From assembly GCA_022449545.1 (NCBI GenBank), contig JAKUPN010000015.1, forward strand, positions 1-49,012: a stretch of 49,012 bases of DNA, in the 5' to 3' direction. Origin of the DNA: Alphaproteobacteria bacterium. Its GTDB lineage: Bacteria; Pseudomonadota; Alphaproteobacteria; UBA6615. A model generated the notes under the pieces. That model searched no databases. It had not been told where the DNA came from and was given only the letters and a program-made list of their open reading frames with translations. Below are positions 24,556 through 32,650 of the stretch, one piece after another; position 1 is the stretch's first letter, and every line of letters starts with the position of its first letter. A program made the translations under genes and the position numbers.

Positions 24556-25770
24556 TTGTTTAGTCCTGTGTTTATAAAGTCCAAAAAAAGATATGTTGGT
24601 AATCCTTCGACCTGGCTTCTTGGAGCATTGGCTGCTTCAGGCCCACTGGCTCTGAGTATACACGTACAGTCAGTTCCAGCTATTTCCGAAGAACTCGAAG
24701 TTAGCTACTCTGTAGCTCAATTAACTGTTTCATTATTTCTTATAACTTTTGCAACATCTCAGCTTATTATTGGACCTCTATCCGATAAAATAGGTCGTCG
24801 CCCAGTTATTTTTGGCGGTCTTATTTTGCTTGGAATATCTAGCCTGGCAGCAACATTCGCGCCATCTATCGAATTATTAATCCTAGCAAGAATTATTCAA
24901 GGATTTGGAGGTTGTGCCACATTGGTTGTACCAAGAGCCATTGTGCAAGACCTATACAAAGGTTTAAAAGCAGCAAAAATGACAGCGCTTGTTGCTATGG
25001 TTCAATCAATCGCACCTCTCAGTGCTCCCATAATCGGTGGAATCCTCGATAACATTTTTGGATGGCGAGCAGTATTTGCTTTTTTAACACTATTTACTTT
25101 TTTACTGTCCATTTGGGCATTAGGCTATTTGAAGGAAACAAGAGTTTTAGAAGGAAAAGGAAATAAAACAAGATGGAGTGAAATTTTTATCAGATATATT
25201 AGATTGCTTTCAAACCGAACATACGTTGGTTATACCCTCGCATTTGCTGCAGGAACTTCGGGGTTTTTTGGTTTTTTAGCAATCGGACCTGTACTTGTAA
25301 TCGAAAGGATGAGCTTCGAACCAATTATATTTAGTTTACTTTTAATGTTTATCACACTTCAATTTCCGTTCGGGAATTATGTAGCCAGTAGAATTAATAA
25401 TCGGTTAGGAATCGATAGAACTTTGTTGTTTGGAGCAATAATTGGAGTAGTTGCTTCAGTTATACTTTTTTTTCTTTCGTCAGAAATCACACTTCTGGCT
25501 ATTTTGTTTCCTATGTTAATTTATGCGCTTTCAAACGGAATACTTTTTCCAAATGCAATGGCTGGTGCAGTTGGTGTCGACCCTAAGATTGCAGGTACTG
25601 CCGCCTCATTCGCCGGATTCTGTCAACTCGGCGCAGGCGCCTTTATATCTTTTCTAATTAGCAATTTGTCTACTGAAACAATTGCACCTTATGCTTTATC
25701 ATTAATATTTCTTTCTATAGTTGCCCTTATTGGCGTTCTACTAATCTCTTCTATAAGTAAGGCAAGTTGA
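24556..25770 (+). CDS. MFS drug-resistance transporter, Bcr/CflA family
   Basis: A 12-helix inner-membrane exporter of about 404 residues. Helix 1 begins after NPSTWLLGALAASGPLALSIHV. The family motif A appears as GPLSDKIGRRPVIFGG (about 72-87). ARIIQGFGGCATLVVPRAIVQD is typical of the Bcr/CflA antiporter branch (helix 4/5). The start is uncertain: TTG 24556 (used here) and GTG 24568 are both in frame, with no clear ribosome-binding site. The small gap suggests coupling to the VOC gene. Substrate is unknown; the branch exports varied drugs, sulfonamides or dipeptides. Confidence 0.87.
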   Translation: MFSPVFIKSKKRYVGNPSTWLLGALAASGPLALSIHVQSVPAISEELEVSYSVAQLTVSLFLITFATSQLIIGPLSDKIGRRPVIFGGLILLGISSLAATFAPSIELLILARIIQGFGGCATLVVPRAIVQDLYKGLKAAKMTALVAMVQSIAPLSAPIIGGILDNIFGWRAVFAFLTLFTFLLSIWALGYLKETRVLEGKGNKTRWSEIFIRYIRLLSNRTYVGYTLAFAAGTSGFFGFLAIGPVLVIERMSFEPIIFSLLLMFITLQFPFGNYVASRINNRLGIDRTLLFGAIIGVVASVILFFLSSEITLLAILFPMLIYALSNGILFPNAMAGAVGVDPKIAGTAASFAGFCQLGAGAFISFLISNLSTETIAPYALSLIFLSIVALIGVLLISSISKAS

Positions 25771-25924
25771 AAAAACCTTTTAAACTCATTGACCAAACTG
25801 TACTTTTACAAAGTCTATAGTGCTGGCTAAAAATTTCCATTGATGGTTCTACAGATAAATTAGCAAAAAAGTAAAAAGGATTATTAAAACGAGAAAACAT
25901 TACAATTGAAAAGGATTTATTAAG

Positions 25925-26329
25925 ATGATTACTAAAGGAATTAAAGATCTCTGCTTTGAAGCAGAAAAACAGATCGAAACTCTATCTGTTGATCAGGTAA
26001 TGCAGGAAAACGCAGACCCAGAAGTGCTTTTGGTTGATATTCGTGATATCAGAGAATTATGGAGAGAAGGGACTATTCCCGGATCTATACATGCGCCCAG
26101 AGGCATGCTTGAGTTTTGGGTTGACCCAGAAAGCCCCTACCACAGAAAAGATTTTAGTTCGGGAAAAAAATTTATATTTTTCTGTGCTGGTGGCTTACGT
26201 TCAGCTTTGGCTGCTCAAACTGCTCAGAATATGGGATTAAAACCTGTTGCACACATGGCCGGTGGGTTCAGCGCATGGACAAACGCCAAGGGACCCGTCA
26301 TAGAAAAAGAGGTCAAACTACCTAAATGA
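25925..26329 (+). CDS. single-domain rhodanese-like protein
   Basis: A 134-residue cytoplasmic rhodanese. It shows LLVDIRDIRELWREGTIPGS (CH2A-like strand), the active-site loop CAGGLRS with Cys87 as the persulfide carrier, and the closing MAGGFSAWTNAKGPV. The six-residue loop suits sulfane-sulfur transfer rather than phosphatase activity. AAAGGA lies about 9 bases before the ATG. It is convergent with the flavin monooxygenase gene 57 bases away. No cysteine desulfurase or sulfur-oxidation gene is adjacent. Confidence 0.9.
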   Translation: MITKGIKDLCFEAEKQIETLSVDQVMQENADPEVLLVDIRDIRELWREGTIPGSIHAPRGMLEFWVDPESPYHRKDFSSGKKFIFFCAGGLRSALAAQTAQNMGLKPVAHMAGGFSAWTNAKGPVIEKEVKLPK

Positions 26330-26363
26330 GCCAATAATTTTAGGGCTAAAGCACTTCTACATT

Positions 26364-26379
26364 TTTAAATCGATTTAAA
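26364..26379. repeat. 16-base perfect palindrome in a convergent gap
   Basis: TTTAAATCGATTTAAA is self-complementary over 16 bases and lies between the convergent rhodanese and luciferase-like genes. It is preceded by a short T-run and may act as a weak bidirectional terminator or be chance in AT-rich DNA. The stem is almost all A:T. Confidence 0.4.
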
Positions 26380-26385
26380 CGAAGA

Positions 26386-27417
26386 CTATTCAGCGGCCTC
26401 AGCTTTCTCGTCGGTAGAAAATACCGGCATAACTTCTTTAGAAAACTGACGCAAACCTTCTATGCCCGACCCTCCGTCAGATAATAGAATATACTTAACA
26501 CCACCATCACTTAGTTTTGACACTTTTTCTACTATTTCTTCAACCGTTCCAAATAGAGAAGCCTCTAAAGCAGTTTCGGTAGTGTCATCGTATGACATTA
26601 TTGACGCTTTATTAGCCCCGTCTGGTCTTTGTGCTAAGTTATCAATTCTATTTCTGGCACTTATACGTCTTTGGATGGCCTCATCTCTATCAGCCGCGTC
26701 TCGGGCAACATAAAGACCCCTAGCTACTCCAACCTCATTAGCGTCAAACTTTCGACCACGGCTTTCTACAGATGTTCGAAATGTCTGCATACGCTCTAAA
26801 GTCACATTTATCGGAGCAAACTGATCTAACAGTAGGTTGTATCCTCTTTCTGCAACGCCCTCGATCGAGTTTGGACTCCCTGCTCCCATCCAAAAAGGAG
26901 GATGAGGTTTTTGAATAGTGGGCGGTTCAACTATTATATTATTAAAACTCCAATATTTCCCCTGATGAGACCAAGGTTCGTCCGTGGTCCAAGCTCTTGT
27001 CAAAACATCTAATGATTCTTCAAAGCGATCACCCGCTTCTTCCATGGGAATATTAAACCCATCAAACTCATTATAACGATAGCCCTTGCCTACTCCAAAA
27101 TCGAGGCGCCCCCCAGACAACAAATCAAGAGTTGCTGCCTGCTCTGCAAGTAGCACTGGATTATGCCATGGTAGAACCATTACAGCAGTCCCTAGACGTA
27201 AGGTTGAGGTCTCAGCTGCCAAAAAAGTTAGAAGATTTATGGTCGCAGAAACCTGACCAAAACCTGTAAAATGATGCTCAACAGCAAAAGCACTATGATA
27301 GCCCAATGCCTCTGCTTCAATATTGAACTCCAGCCAGTCTCTATAGCCTTTAGCACTATCAACGTCAGGGCTCCCACCACGTTTGGCTTGGGCACTTCCA
27401 AAGAGTCCGAACTTCAT
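26386..27417 (-). CDS. LLM-class flavin-dependent oxidoreductase (luciferase-like monooxygenase)
   Basis: A 343-residue TIM-barrel flavoprotein. The N-terminal MKFGLFGSAQ strand, the AEALGYHSAFAVEHHF segment (about 34-49), LRLGTAVMVLPWHNPVLLAEQAATLDLLSGGRLDFGVGKGY (about 77-117) and PPFWMGAGSPNS (about 175) are the standard luciferase-family landmarks. Such enzymes use FMNH2 and O2, or F420, to oxidise small organic molecules. The His-His pair at EHHF and the bacterial context favour FMN. The ATG at 27417 begins directly at the first beta strand, with GAGGTAA upstream. The C-terminal 10 residues are acidic. The substrate is unknown. Confidence 0.9.
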   Translation of the reverse strand: MKFGLFGSAQAKRGGSPDVDSAKGYRDWLEFNIEAEALGYHSAFAVEHHFTGFGQVSATINLLTFLAAETSTLRLGTAVMVLPWHNPVLLAEQAATLDLLSGGRLDFGVGKGYRYNEFDGFNIPMEEAGDRFEESLDVLTRAWTTDEPWSHQGKYWSFNNIIVEPPTIQKPHPPFWMGAGSPNSIEGVAERGYNLLLDQFAPINVTLERMQTFRTSVESRGRKFDANEVGVARGLYVARDAADRDEAIQRRISARNRIDNLAQRPDGANKASIMSYDDTTETALEASLFGTVEEIVEKVSKLSDGGVKYILLSDGGSGIEGLRQFSKEVMPVFSTDEKAEAAE

Positions 27418-27617
27418 AACATTACCTCGAGCAATTAATTTGAATAAACATTAAGAACCTAAAATAAATACATTACTAATTATACTAGAACCTGTTATGA
27501 AAATATAATTAATTTATTACTTAATTATTTATATATTTCTCGCTTATTGATAATACTTCATAACTCTTTTACTCGCACTAAAAGAAAAATTTATTTTTTT
27601 AAAACAAATGGGAAAAA

Positions 27618-28577
27618 ATGCTTAATACCGCAATAATTGGACTCGGATGGTGGGGACGCACACACATAGAAGCGATACAAGGCAAAAGCGAAAAAGTAAA
27701 AATTCGACAGCTCGTAGATATAAACATTGAATCTGCCCAAGACTACGCAAAAGAAAAAAATATAGATTTGAGCTCTGATTATCAAGATGCCCTTGATAAC
27801 CCTGAAATCGATGCAGTTGTCTTAGTCACTCCACATAGCTTGCATACTGAACAAATTATAGAAGCAGCTAAAGCTGGAAAACACGTCTTTACCGAAAAAC
27901 CATTTGCTTTGAACGTCAAAGACGCCATCAGATCTGTAGAGGCCGCTAGAGAGGCTAATATACATCTTGGGTTAGGACATAATCTTAGGTACTCATCGCC
28001 TCAAATTGAAATTAAAAGAATGATTGATACAGGTGAATTGGGAACCATTCTGCACTTAGAGGGTAATATAAGCCACAGTACCCTGTCCGGTTTTGTTAGC
28101 TGGCGTCATGACCCCAATGAAGCTCCAGGAGGCGGACTTTACCACATGGGAAGTCATTTTATAGATCTCTTTAGTCATTATTTGGGCCCCATATCAGAGA
28201 TTTATGCTCAAACACGAGATCTAATACAGCCCTTAGATACAGCATCGGCACTACTGAATTTTGAATCAGGAGCAAGTGCGTACATCGGCAATATAATGGT
28301 TACTCAAAGCAATAGAATGATGAATATTTTCGGATCAAAAGGGTGGGCAAAGGTAATAGGACTAGACGCGATTGAAATCGAAAAAATTGATGGAACTTCA
28401 GAAACACGACATGTTAATGCTGTAAATATTGTAAAGGCAAATATGGAAGGTTTTGCCGATGCTATATCAGGGATCAGAAAGTATAAATTTACTACTGAAG
28501 AAATGATTCATGACGTCGCCGTTCTCGAAGCATTAGAACGTTCCCTAAAAACGGGTAAAAGAGAAATAGTTATATAA
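27618..28577 (+). CDS. Gfo/Idh/MocA family NAD(P)-dependent oxidoreductase
   Basis: A 319-residue protein. The N-terminal Rossmann motif is IIGLGWWGRTHIEAI (GxGxxG, residues 7-12). Asp33 is near the cofactor ribose, and TEKPFALN (about 93-100) carries the conserved active-site Lys of the family. GGGLYHMGSHFIDLFSHYLG (about 175-195) contains the substrate-side Asp-x-x-x-His pattern. These enzymes oxidise or reduce sugars, inositols or related hydroxy compounds. No sugar transporter is next to it. It is divergent from the luciferase-like gene across 200 bases of very AT-rich DNA that must hold two promoters. Confidence 0.9.
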   Translation: MLNTAIIGLGWWGRTHIEAIQGKSEKVKIRQLVDINIESAQDYAKEKNIDLSSDYQDALDNPEIDAVVLVTPHSLHTEQIIEAAKAGKHVFTEKPFALNVKDAIRSVEAAREANIHLGLGHNLRYSSPQIEIKRMIDTGELGTILHLEGNISHSTLSGFVSWRHDPNEAPGGGLYHMGSHFIDLFSHYLGPISEIYAQTRDLIQPLDTASALLNFESGASAYIGNIMVTQSNRMMNIFGSKGWAKVIGLDAIEIEKIDGTSETRHVNAVNIVKANMEGFADAISGIRKYKFTTEEMIHDVAVLEALERSLKTGKREIVI

Positions 28578-28611
28578 ATCAGTACAACTATTTCATCGAT
28601 TTAAAATTAAC

Positions 28612-28659
28612 TTATTAATAATTGTAGCCATAGCTTCATATTGTAGCATTATTAATAAT
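28612..28659. promoter_or_regulatory. repeat-containing region upstream of the MCO-ZIP-mntR operon, candidate operator
   Basis: Two near-identical palindromes, TTATTAATAAT at 28612-28622 and ATTATTAATAAT at 28648-28659, flank two ATTGTAGC direct repeats (28621-28628 and 28640-28647). The arrangement lies 77 bases before the multicopper oxidase ATG. Such symmetric AT-rich elements are a plausible site for the MntR encoded in the same operon. It does not match the E. coli MntR box clearly, so the assignment is tentative. Confidence 0.35.
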
Positions 28660-28735
28660 ATTGACCCACGGCAGACTTATAGCTTTAATAACAAAAAAAC
28701 GTGCTATTTATTATGAATTTGAAGAGTTTTTTAAA

Positions 28736-29827
28736 ATGATTACGAAGTTACTTCGTGGCGCACCCAATCGACGAGCCCTGTTAGGAGCAAGTGCTTGGTT
28801 GCCGTTTATACCGTTAATTTTTTCCTCTGATGCAAAATCACAGGACCCCAAAGATAAAACCCCACATTCACACTCACGTGCTGATTCACATTCTACTGGC
28901 ATGACTACTGTTGGCAAAGTAGATCATAATAGAAACGGGTTTGATCCAATGGAACTCTTAACCAGATGGGAAACTGGAAAAGTCTCTATAGATACTAATG
29001 GAAAGCGTGTCCGTACTTTTGAGATTAATGCTTTAGATATTGAAATAGAGATTGCACCAGGAATTTTTTTTCCAGCCTGGACATATAATGGCCAAGTGCC
29101 TGGCCCGACATTAAGGGCAACTGAGGGTGATTTTCTTCGTATTCACTTCACCAATCAGGGTAGTCATCCACACTCATTGCACTTTCATGGAATACATAAC
29201 GCTAATATGGACGGTATCGCAGGAGCAGGGCTAGTTTCACCGGGAGAAGAATTTACCTATGAATTCTTCGCTCAACCTTATGGCTGTCATCTATATCATT
29301 GTCATGCCGTACCTCTTAAAAGACATATTCATAAGGGTCTATATGGAGCATTTATTGTTGACCCCGACCCAAAATTACATGTGAACCACCAAAAGATGGC
29401 ACTCTCTCGTCAACTGGGGACAGAACAGAACAAAGGCTGGCAAGAGCTACTTATGGTGATGAACGGATTTGATACTAATTTCGATGATGAAAATGAAATT
29501 TATGCCGTTAATACTGTGGCACACGAATTCATGAAACGACCCATCAAGATCAATAAAGATATTCCATTACGGATCTACCTCATAAACGTTACAGAATTTG
29601 ATCCTATTAATTCTTTTCACATTCATGGAAATTTCTTTGATTACTACGATCACGGAACCACCCTTCTTCCAACTAGTAAAAATATAGATACGGTTATGCA
29701 GTGCCAAGCACAACGAGGCATTATCGAAATGTCTTTTGAACATCACGAACCAGGTCATTATATGTTTCATGCTCACCAAAGTGAATTTGCTGAGCTGGGC
29801 TGGATGAGTACTTTTGAGGTGTCATGA
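28736..29827 (+). CDS. Tat-exported two-domain multicopper oxidase
   Basis: I start at ATG 28736, which begins a Tat-type signal (MITKLLRGAPNRRALLGAS, twin Arg at 12-13, hydrophobic stretch, cut near residue 35). A TTG at 28661 is in frame but would bury the signal. A His-rich linker (about 43-53) follows. Cupredoxin domain 1 has HFHG (149-151) and YHCHAVPLKRHIHKGLYG (Cys189, type-1 copper). Domain 2 has FHIHG (295-297) and MFHAH (345-347). The usual C-terminal HCH is HAH here, so the type-1 site is only in domain 1, as in NirK-type and some two-domain oxidases. The 363-residue protein probably oxidises a metal ion or phenol in the periplasm. It overlaps the ZIP gene by 4 bases, with mntR next. 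Confidence 0.9.
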   Translation: MITKLLRGAPNRRALLGASAWLPFIPLIFSSDAKSQDPKDKTPHSHSRADSHSTGMTTVGKVDHNRNGFDPMELLTRWETGKVSIDTNGKRVRTFEINALDIEIEIAPGIFFPAWTYNGQVPGPTLRATEGDFLRIHFTNQGSHPHSLHFHGIHNANMDGIAGAGLVSPGEEFTYEFFAQPYGCHLYHCHAVPLKRHIHKGLYGAFIVDPDPKLHVNHQKMALSRQLGTEQNKGWQELLMVMNGFDTNFDDENEIYAVNTVAHEFMKRPIKINKDIPLRIYLINVTEFDPINSFHIHGNFFDYYDHGTTLLPTSKNIDTVMQCQAQRGIIEMSFEHHEPGHYMFHAHQSEFAELGWMSTFEVS

Positions 29828-30981
29828 TGGGCTTAATACGCACCTCTTTTGCTTTGCCGATATTATTAATAATTGCTGTCATATTAGTTTTATTCACGAT
29901 TGATCCACTATCCAATTTTGGTCAAGGAATACCGCCAGAAGAAGCTCTTGTTATTGAAAGGGTTACCGCAGGAGATAAGGGCTTAACATCTATTGTAAGA
30001 GGAAACAGTCGTGATCCGGTAACTATAGCTCAGGTTCAAATTGATGGTGCTTATTGGAAATTTAAACAGATACCGCCTGAGCCACTCAAGCTTCTCTCTC
30101 AAGCAAAAATTGTTATCCCGTATCCTTGGGTGTCAGGAGAATCTCACCATATGAGATTTGTCTCTAGTAATGGCACTACTTTTGACTACGCATTAGAAGT
30201 AGCACGTAAAACTCCCAACGCTAACATCGATACATTATTTAATCTCTTAATAATCGGATTATTTGTAGGCTTAGTGCCAGTTTCAATAGGTATGATGACC
30301 CTGCCTATTCTACGCAATGTGGGCAATAAAGGCATAATTTTTGCTATGACTCTTACAATAGGGTTGCTTACATTTCTTCTAGTGGACACACTTTCCGAAG
30401 GGCTCCAACTTGCTCAGGAATCAGCCAGCTCGTTTAGGGGTGAAATAATAGTTTGGATGATAGCAGCTTTGACGTTTTTTGGAACAATGGCAATAAGTCG
30501 TAAGTCAGGACTAGCTATAGGTGGTGCTACACTATCGACATGGTTGGCACTAGGCATGGGCTTGCATAATTTTGGGGAGGGTCTTTCAGTAGGGTTTGCC
30601 TTATCGATGGGAAATGCCGCTCTCGGAAGCACATTAATCATTGGCTTTATGATCCATAATTTAACCGAAGGGGTGGCAATTGTTGCGCCAGTTGCACGTA
30701 ATAAAATATCTCTTATGTCGCTTTGTGCATTGGCTTTAATAGCGGGGCTCCCAGCAGTAGCTGGGACTTTCACTGGTGCATTTATCCTTTTACCACACTG
30801 GGGAGCATTATTTTTTGGCATCGCAGCAGGGGCAATAGCCCAAGTAATTGTTGAGGTTGGCCGCTCCGTCTTGATCATACAAAACAAAAGGGAAGACAAC
30901 ACCTATGCTGGACCAGCCTTTGCGGGCTTTGGTATCGGTGTTGTGGTTATGTATCTAACCGGATTCCTAGTTCAGGTTTAA
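29824..30981 (+). CDS. ZIP-family metal transporter with N-terminal extracytoplasmic domain
   Basis: A 385-residue inner-membrane protein. An N-terminal helix (about 7-27) is followed by an about 100-residue soluble beta-rich segment (about 35-130) that I do not recognise, probably extracytoplasmic. A ZIP core of about eight helices fills 135-385. The ZIP metal path is intact: HNFGEG (His248, Glu252) and HNLTEG (His278, Glu282) are the paired HNxxEG motifs of the GufA/ZIP branch. ZIP proteins move Zn, Mn, Fe or other divalent metals inward. The gene overlaps the multicopper oxidase stop (ATGATGG), and mntR begins 4 bases past its end. Mn is therefore the likeliest cargo, by context. Confidence 0.88.
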   Translation: MMGLIRTSFALPILLIIAVILVLFTIDPLSNFGQGIPPEEALVIERVTAGDKGLTSIVRGNSRDPVTIAQVQIDGAYWKFKQIPPEPLKLLSQAKIVIPYPWVSGESHHMRFVSSNGTTFDYALEVARKTPNANIDTLFNLLIIGLFVGLVPVSIGMMTLPILRNVGNKGIIFAMTLTIGLLTFLLVDTLSEGLQLAQESASSFRGEIIVWMIAALTFFGTMAISRKSGLAIGGATLSTWLALGMGLHNFGEGLSVGFALSMGNAALGSTLIIGFMIHNLTEGVAIVAPVARNKISLMSLCALALIAGLPAVAGTFTGAFILLPHWGALFFGIAAGAIAQVIVEVGRSVLIIQNKREDNTYAGPAFAGFGIGVVVMYLTGFLVQV

Positions 30982-30984
30982 TTT

Positions 30985-31443
30985 ATGAAAAATAAACATA
31001 AAAAAAGCTCTACCACTCAAAAAATGATGGATCCCAATCGCCAAGCTGCTCAGTTTGAACGTGTGCGAACAGCCCAACAAACTGAAAAAGCAGAAGACTA
31101 CGTTGAGATGATAGATGACTTGATTAAAGTGTATGGAGAAGCACGTGTGGTTGAGTTAGCTAGACGTTTTGGGGTCTCCCATGCGACAGTATATAAAGTG
31201 ATAAAGCGACTCCAACGTGACGGTTTAGTCCACACCCGTCCCTATCGTTCTATTTTTCTTACCCCTGAAGGCCATAAACTTGCCGACGCTTCACGTGCAC
31301 GACATCAAATTGTTTTGAACTTTCTTAGAGCAATTGGTATTAGCAAACAAACGGCGGAACAAGATGCAGAAGGCATAGAACATTACGCCAGTGATGAAAC
31401 ACTTACGGCATTCTCCCAATTTGTTGTTCAATCAAAAAAATAG
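30985..31443 (+). CDS. mntR: manganese-responsive transcriptional regulator MntR (DtxR family)
   Basis: A 152-residue DtxR-family repressor of the proteobacterial MntR type. An N-terminal basic tail leads into the family-specific ERVRTAQQTEKAEDYVEMIDDLI (about 27-49). The winged helix VVELARRFGVSHATVYKVIKRLQRDGLV follows (about 58-85), then the metal-sensing and dimerisation part with RARHQIVLNFL and DAEGIEHYASDETL. Metal ligands in MntR are an N-terminal Asp/Glu and the Glu/His residues in this last region, and candidates are present. Mn-bound MntR usually represses importers. Its position as last gene of the MCO-ZIP operon suggests autoregulation. Confidence 0.92.
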   Translation: MKNKHKKSSTTQKMMDPNRQAAQFERVRTAQQTEKAEDYVEMIDDLIKVYGEARVVELARRFGVSHATVYKVIKRLQRDGLVHTRPYRSIFLTPEGHKLADASRARHQIVLNFLRAIGISKQTAEQDAEGIEHYASDETLTAFSQFVVQSKK

Positions 31444-31447
31444 TTAC

Positions 31448-32428
31448 TTAACAAACTAGTAAAGTTGAACCAATTGTACGACGCGCTTCAACATCTATAT
31501 GGGCCTTATGTGCTTCTGACAAGGCATATTTTTGACCAATTACTGCCCTTACAGCCTTTCTTTCCATAACATCAAAAAGCCTGTTTGAGCTTTCTTCCAG
31601 TTGCTTACGATCTAATTGGTAAAACCTCATGGATGGTTTCGTAAAAAACAGAGATCCTTTTACGTTCAGTTCTACTGGATCTATTGGCTCCAATGGTCCT
31701 GACGAATTACCAAAATTCACCATATACCCTCTAGGGCGCAGGCTATCAATTGAATCAGAGTAGACGTCAGGCCCAACAGAATCATAAACAACACTCACCC
31801 CTCTGCCTTCAGTCACATCGAGCGACAATTCTTTAAAACTCTCTGATCTATAATTAACTGCAAAATTAGCTCCATTAGATAAAATTTCGTCCTTCTTCTC
31901 GTCTGAACCAACTGTACCAATTACAGTCACACCCAATTCTTTCAGCCACTGGCAGAGAAACAAACCAACTCCCCCTGCTGCCGCATGCACAAGGGCCACT
32001 TCACCTGATTTCACTGGGTAACAGCGATTAACTAAATATTCTGCAGTACAACCTTTTAAAAAACTAGCAGCTGCATCTTCATCAGAAATTGACTCTGGTA
32101 TAGATACTGCAACATCTGCATTTATTAACCTACTTTCTGAATAAGCTCCTGGATAAGTAGAGGCATAAACAACTCTTTGTCCAACAGAAAAATTATTAAC
32201 ACCTTCACCAATTGATTCAACAATTCCAGAAGCTTCTGCTCCAAGAATTGCGGGCAATTGTGGTAATACAGGATAGGATCCTTTTCTAACCTGAACATCA
32301 ATAAAGTTTAAACCTGAAAAAGTATGTCTAACTAGCAATTGGCCAGGTCCAGGGCTAGGGACGTCCACTTCAACCCACTGTAGTACTTCAGGACCACCAA
32401 ATTCATTTATTTGTATTGCTTTTACCAA
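31448..32428 (-). CDS. qor: NADPH:quinone oxidoreductase (zinc-free MDR family)
   Basis: The start is placed at TTG 32428 because TTGGAGG sits 5 bases upstream and the product then begins at the canonical VKAIQINEFGGPEVLQW. The open frame extends four codons further. The 326-residue protein has the GroES-like N-domain with FIDVQVRKGSYP (QOR-specific) and no catalytic-zinc Cys/His set. The Rossmann domain has VHAAAGGVGLFLCQW (about 145-160). It reduces quinones, or alkenals in one- or two-electron steps, with NADPH. It is convergent with mntR (4-base gap) and divergent from the first BKACE gene. Confidence 0.91.
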   Translation of the reverse strand: MVKAIQINEFGGPEVLQWVEVDVPSPGPGQLLVRHTFSGLNFIDVQVRKGSYPVLPQLPAILGAEASGIVESIGEGVNNFSVGQRVVYASTYPGAYSESRLINADVAVSIPESISDEDAAASFLKGCTAEYLVNRCYPVKSGEVALVHAAAGGVGLFLCQWLKELGVTVIGTVGSDEKKDEILSNGANFAVNYRSESFKELSLDVTEGRGVSVVYDSVGPDVYSDSIDSLRPRGYMVNFGNSSGPLEPIDPVELNVKGSLFFTKPSMRFYQLDRKQLEESSNRLFDVMERKAVRAVIGQKYALSEAHKAHIDVEARRTIGSTLLVC

Positions 32429-32650
32429 GGGTGCCTCCAATTTTTGAACGAGCGAATATATAAACTTAAGTTCTTTAATCTTTTAGAAGGGGGTCATATA
32501 ATCACATTAACATCCATTTAGAAAACCCGTTTTAGTTTTTAAAAACTTAATAATCGCCTGTGAATAGATTAATAAAGTTTTTGTGACAATTGGATATATG
32601 TATTATTTGGCTTAGTATAAATCAAAAAACCAAAGGGGAGATTTTTTAAA

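Noticed and set aside
28612-28659. Short repeats as a CRISPR or mobile-element end
   Set aside because: There are only two imperfect copies, no regular spacers and no transposase; an operator is more plausible.
28661-28735. TTG start for the multicopper oxidase
   Set aside because: It would put 25 residues before a well-formed Tat signal peptide; ATG 28736 is sounder.
30414-30902. 162-codon ORF antisense to the ZIP gene
   Set aside because: The ZIP gene has clear motifs in its own frame. The antisense product is rich in Pro/Ala/Lys with no family pattern or ribosome-binding site, so it is a shadow.
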